Origin: Branchiostoma floridae
Lineage: Eukaryota; Chordata; Leptocardii; Amphioxiformes; Branchiostomatidae
Assembly: GCF_000003815.2 (NCBI RefSeq)
Contig: NC_049983.1
Location: 27,307,539-27,338,659 of the forward strand
Direction: 5' to 3'
DNA: 31,121 bases
The notes beneath the pieces are model-generated. The model worked only from the letters and a program-made list of their open reading frames with translations, was not told the origin of the DNA and searched no databases. The translations under genes and the position numbers were made by a program. This document shows, in pieces, positions 1 through 31,121 of this stretch; the first letter of the stretch is position 1, and each line of letters starts with the position of its first letter.

Positions 1-115
1 AAGGCACATTTGCTACATCTTTGTTACCACTGGCAGTGTTAACTCTAAAAATGAGTCTGCCCTTCATAAATTAATATTTATGTTATAGAGTATGCTGTCA
101 CGTCATTCAACGTGT

Positions 116-193
116 GCCAAATAGCACTTACTCAAGCAACTGGATATGATTTTGGAAAATCATATCCAGTTGCTTGAGTAATTGCTATTTGGC
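116..193. repeat. near-perfect palindrome, 38-bp arms
   Basis: Arms 116-153 and 156-193 are reverse complements with one mismatch (C127 opposite T182) around a 2-bp centre. The right arm and following bases recur in the intron after exon 6 (about 5803-5870), so the unit is a dispersed repeat with an inverted head-to-head copy here. The rest of 1-437 shows nothing else recognisable. Confidence 0.9.
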
Positions 194-437
194 AAATTTA
201 TTACCGGGACGTCTAACTTGCCTTCATCAACGCATTCAATATGTGATGTTTTGTTTTTGTCATGTTACTTTACAAAGACAATCTGAATAGTGGGTGTCAA
301 AACATGTTCTAGCAACATGACATTGATGATTGCTATATGTGTATTGTTGAATGTTTACTTTTAGCTTTGCCATTCTTTGTACGGCCTTGTTCATAATAAA
401 ACATAACATTTCTCCGTCCTCTTCATGTGTTATCCAG

Positions 438-27835
<27,398 letters not shown>

Positions 27836-29361
27836 CGGCACACCCAGACTCACCCCCCTTATGTATTGTTGTAGAGAAGCGGCGTAGGTCAGCTGTGTAG
27901 GTCTGTCTCAACACATCAGTTTCACCACTAGGATGGACTGTATATTTTCCTTCTGCCTTTATTTTCACAAGCCTTGTGTATAATGGACTAGTGTGGCCCA
28001 AGTAACAGCCAAACGTTGATCCAAACTGCCGAGAACCCTTCGAAGGGAAACTGCTGCATATCTTAGGAGTTTGTGTACACATGTCTGTAGAGATGGGAGG
28101 ATGTGCTTTAATAAGGGGTTTGGGGTGAATCTTCTGTACAGTATTCTGTGTGTATGTTCTACGTGAAGAATCCCTGCAATATTGTACACACCCATTCCAC
28201 CCACTACCTGTAATTTACACCTGTCCCAATGTACCTGTCATGGAATCATTATGTAGCTAACTACCTCCAGTATTCCTTTGCTGAATCTTCCAGTGTTGTC
28301 GAAATGTCAAATTATGTTGTAACCATCACTCGAGTTCTTGAAGGTGCCAGTATTAGGACTAGAAACACTGTTCATTTTAAGTTCAGAAAGATCATAGAAC
28401 TAGAAGCACAGGGTCTTGTTTTAAAGACAGTAGAAGTACAAACTCTCATTTGTAAGCCAAACATGGATGTTTTGTATGCTAGGTCAGAAATCACCTGTGG
28501 AAACAAATTCTATACAGCATTGTGCATTTTAACTGCACATCCAGAAAGGATTTGAAGTGTAGAGGTTCAACTTGGTGCTGTAGATGTAAGAAAAATGACT
28601 TTTTGAATTTAGATTAAGCAGCATTTAGATGAAACTCACAATTGGATGACACAATGCTTACTGCTCTGTAGTGTAGCAAGTCGTCCCATGCTGTCCCTCT
28701 CTACAACTGTTTCTGCACAGCATCAAATGTTGCTTTTTTCCTCATAGTCTTAAACGTTATGTTCATTTTTTGTCCAGGGTGCTTCGTTAGATTGGAGCCT
28801 CTGCTAAAGCATTGAAATAGAAAACATCAGAATTTAGAGTGAACTTTTGTTGTACCAAAAGGTCAAGAAACATTCTGTAGCTTCAATGTTACTCATTAGA
28901 AGGAATGTAGAAACTTTTGTTCGAGCGGGAGAAAAGAATGTACAGAGTAGACTTGTTTCGGTTTAGATTTCTTTTTTTTCTTCTGACGGCTGATGTACAA
29001 TTTTCCTACTATGTCCCTTGCTGCACAGACAGCAGCGAAACGTTGCTTCTCAGAGCCCTGAAGAGTCTCCCCCGTTCCTGGCGGCCCCTCATGCCTTGAA
29101 GACTCCCCTCTGCAGTAGTTCCCATGCTGGATGTTGCCTGCCACACTGCCCAGAGTTTATGTAGTGGATACATAGTAGGTGTAGCGACGTAGCCATTTGT
29201 AATGATACAATGTAGCGACACAAGCTGCTCCAGTTCAACACGTGGTACCATGGCAACAAGGCAAGCTTCTGCAGCCAGCATCCTCCCGTGACCTCCCCTG
29301 ACCTTCCTGACTCTGGTGCAGGAGAATGTTAGATGTCAGGGAGGAGATTGTAATTATTAAA
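27836..29361 (+). other. probable KDM5 3' UTR
   Basis: Sequence after the stop has no splice-site or coding signal I trust. An ORF of 108 codons at 28229-28555 has no recognisable protein character. The UTR extent is inferred from the first plausible poly(A) signal. Confidence 0.55.
29356..29361 (+). terminator. possible poly(A) signal ATTAAA
   Basis: ATTAAA followed within 50 bp by a TG/T-rich stretch (CTGTCTGCTCGTCTGACTGT). I saw no AATAAA between the stop and here. Confidence 0.4.
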
Positions 29362-30006
29362 ACACTGAACATTCACCTGTCTGCTCGTCTGACTGTGTAA
29401 TTAACTCTTTTTCCCCTTTTATTTATCACTTTGCTAGTTGGCGTTTTTTTTTTTGGAGGGGGGGGGTGGAAAACTCCCAACTTAAAATAACATTATCATA
29501 CATAGAACAGAACAGAACATAGCAACATATGAAAATATAAGCCATACAAAAAATAACGAAAGTCAAACAAAGTAATGTCGAGGAGTACATAAATGATAAA
29601 AGATTAGAATGAATATGTCAATCTTCATTAGTCATGTTCTCTTAAGCGAAACTGATATGTGGCGAAGATGATGATGATGTTCTCTTATCCGTACAACCTT
29701 TTGAAGAGTAACGTTACTTGTAAGGGTTCCTACCGATTATGATAAAGATGGTATTTAATAGGGAGTTCCGGTGTCAGATATACGGGTAAATATTTCCTAT
29801 TTATGGCGACAAGTACTAGATTGGTACCTACACTAAGATTTGTAAGTTGTCCAGATCAGTAAGGACCCTCCACCACACCGGGGCGTAGACCTTGTTGATT
29901 TGATTATATGGATGACGCCCGCGCATTAATTTTCGGCCGTTTCCAAGAATGAAGTGTTTTCCACCATACGCTAAATCGTGCAAAGCAGCTTCAAAATAAG
30001 CAAATA
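29362..30006. other. intergenic, nothing recognised
   Basis: AT-rich sequence with a T/G homopolymer stretch near 29445-29466. No gene supported. Confidence 0.55.
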
Positions 30007-30284
30007 CAGTCAAACCTGTCTATAGCGGCCGCTCGAGAATAGAGAAAATGTTGCTCAAAAAAAGAAACACGAGCAATAAGTTACACATGATTTCAGAAAC
30101 CACTTATCTTTCTCACCAAGTAATATCGGAAATCTTGTGGCCGTGGCCACGTTGGAGAGGTGGCCGCTATTTGCTGGTTGGTTCGATTGGTTTGGAATGT
30201 GAAAAATCCAAGGGACCGACAAAATGTGACCGCAATGGCAAGGTGGTTGCTATGTAAAGGTGGCCGCTAGTACAGGTTTGACTG
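30007..30284. mobile_element. MITE-like element, CAGTCAAACCTGT ends
   Basis: It begins CAGTCAAACCTGTCTATAGC and ends GCTAGTACAGGTTTGACTG; inverted over about 20 bp with mismatches. Several GTGGCCGC motifs occur inside. No coding capacity. Confidence 0.75.
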
Positions 30285-31121
30285 CAGATGCCATGGATCG
30301 CAGCAACAAATAGCGGAAAACGTATACTAATGTCATAGAATATTCCGAGGTCAAAGAAGATATGAAATAACAAAAATCTATCGTTCGGTGTACTATATTC
30401 TGTGTGTTCATTTGTTCAACCTTCCTGACCACTAAATTTCATGATGAAGGCAACTTTTTTGTCAAATTTTTTTTTTCGCACGCTCGCATCAGTTTTATTG
30501 GTTCCCAGAGGATGTCATAACGTTACATAAAATCAAATCAACATGGCGTTATTGAAGTAGATTTCAGAACAAAAGACGAAATGAAGATCCTCCCAGCTGG
30601 CTAACATCTGCCCTATAAAGGTGGCCCAACTCCCACTCATCTAAGGTTGTACTATTTCTCAGACAGCAGTTATTCTGGAGGCGAGTAACTGAATCCCGTT
30701 TTAAAGTTTGTTACGCTCGCATAGAAAACATACCATTGAGTTAGATCTAGCCATGGACCTAAATCGAGCAAACAAAAGGCTGTCCATCATAATTAGCAGT
30801 TCGACCAATGGTAGCCTGCCAATTAGGAAATCGACCAATAAGTGAATGGCTGCAAATTCGTTAAAAATTTGCATTATTATGTTTTTATTTTGCATCTCTT
30901 AAGGGACTATGGGGTCAGTCTACACTACTCTAAATTGCTACATCTTTCGGTGCATAACACTTCTTGTAATATTTATTATTCTATCTTATAAGTTATATCA
31001 TGAAAATTTGTGTGGTTTGGGGGAAAACTAAATGGGACCTGATTTTAGAAATAAGTTTTGTCTGTTTGCCTCATTGACCTCTTCTTCGATCTATCATGGC
31101 CGCCGCGTGAGAAAGGTGGGG
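30285..31121. other. intergenic, possible promoter-proximal sequence
   Basis: No gene is supported. Several CCAAT/ATTGG motifs occur between about 30497 and 30840, and the window ends in a CpG-bearing ATGGCCGCCGCGTGA, which could belong to the next gene's 5' region or be chance. Confidence 0.35.

Noticed and set aside
28229-28555. 108-codon plus-strand ORF after the KDM5 stop
   Set aside because: No recognisable motif, AT-rich codons unlike the true exons, and it lies in the likely 3' UTR.
31110-31121. Start of a downstream gene at the terminal ATGGCCGCC
   Set aside because: The frame stops after four codons (TGA) and the window ends, so nothing can be supported.

Overview
The window is animal nuclear DNA and holds most of one large intron-rich gene on the + strand: a KDM5/JARID1 histone H3K4 demethylase. 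I can place 28 coding exons from 438 to 27835 with conserved GT-AG splice sites and continuous phase. In order they encode the ARID domain (exons 1-4), a linker (5-7), PHD1 (8), the JmjC catalytic core (10-14), the C5HC2 zinc finger (16-17), the PLU-1 helical region (17-23), PHD2 (25), a Lys-rich linker (27), PHD3 (27-28) and an acidic C-terminal tail. The first JmjN-encoding exons lie upstream of the window. Exon numbers here count from the window edge. No convincing second gene is visible.

The organism is most likely a cephalochordate (amphioxus, Branchiostoma). This is inferred from a deuterostome-like KDM5 equally close to all vertebrate paralogues, compact GC-rich exons in AT-rich introns, and many minisatellites lying exactly across exon/intron boundaries. 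From memory and unverified, such boundary-spanning minisatellites ('mirages') were reported at the amphioxus Adh locus. A 100-N run at 17915-18014 marks a draft assembly.

The remarkable feature is architectural. About 20 of the 54 intron ends carry tandem copies of the adjacent splice site plus a slice of exon. Each has its own unit (21 to about 190 bp), so they arose independently. Examples are five near-identical 3' splice sites before exon 5, seven 5' splice sites at an exact 68-bp period after exon 8, about 14 acceptors before exon 17, and arrays fused to (CA)n or (GT)n around exons 19-21. In the decoys I read through, use of the decoy would frameshift or stop the protein.

The introns also hold tRNA-derived SINEs (about 543-845, and 20737-21236 with an 11-bp target duplication), several short inverted-repeat DNA elements (two inserted inside boundary minisatellites), a near-perfect 38-bp-arm palindrome, and three in-frame candidate cassette exons. 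A 3' UTR of about 1.5 kb follows the stop, with a possible ATTAAA poly(A) signal near 29356. The last 1.7 kb is intergenic with one more DNA element.
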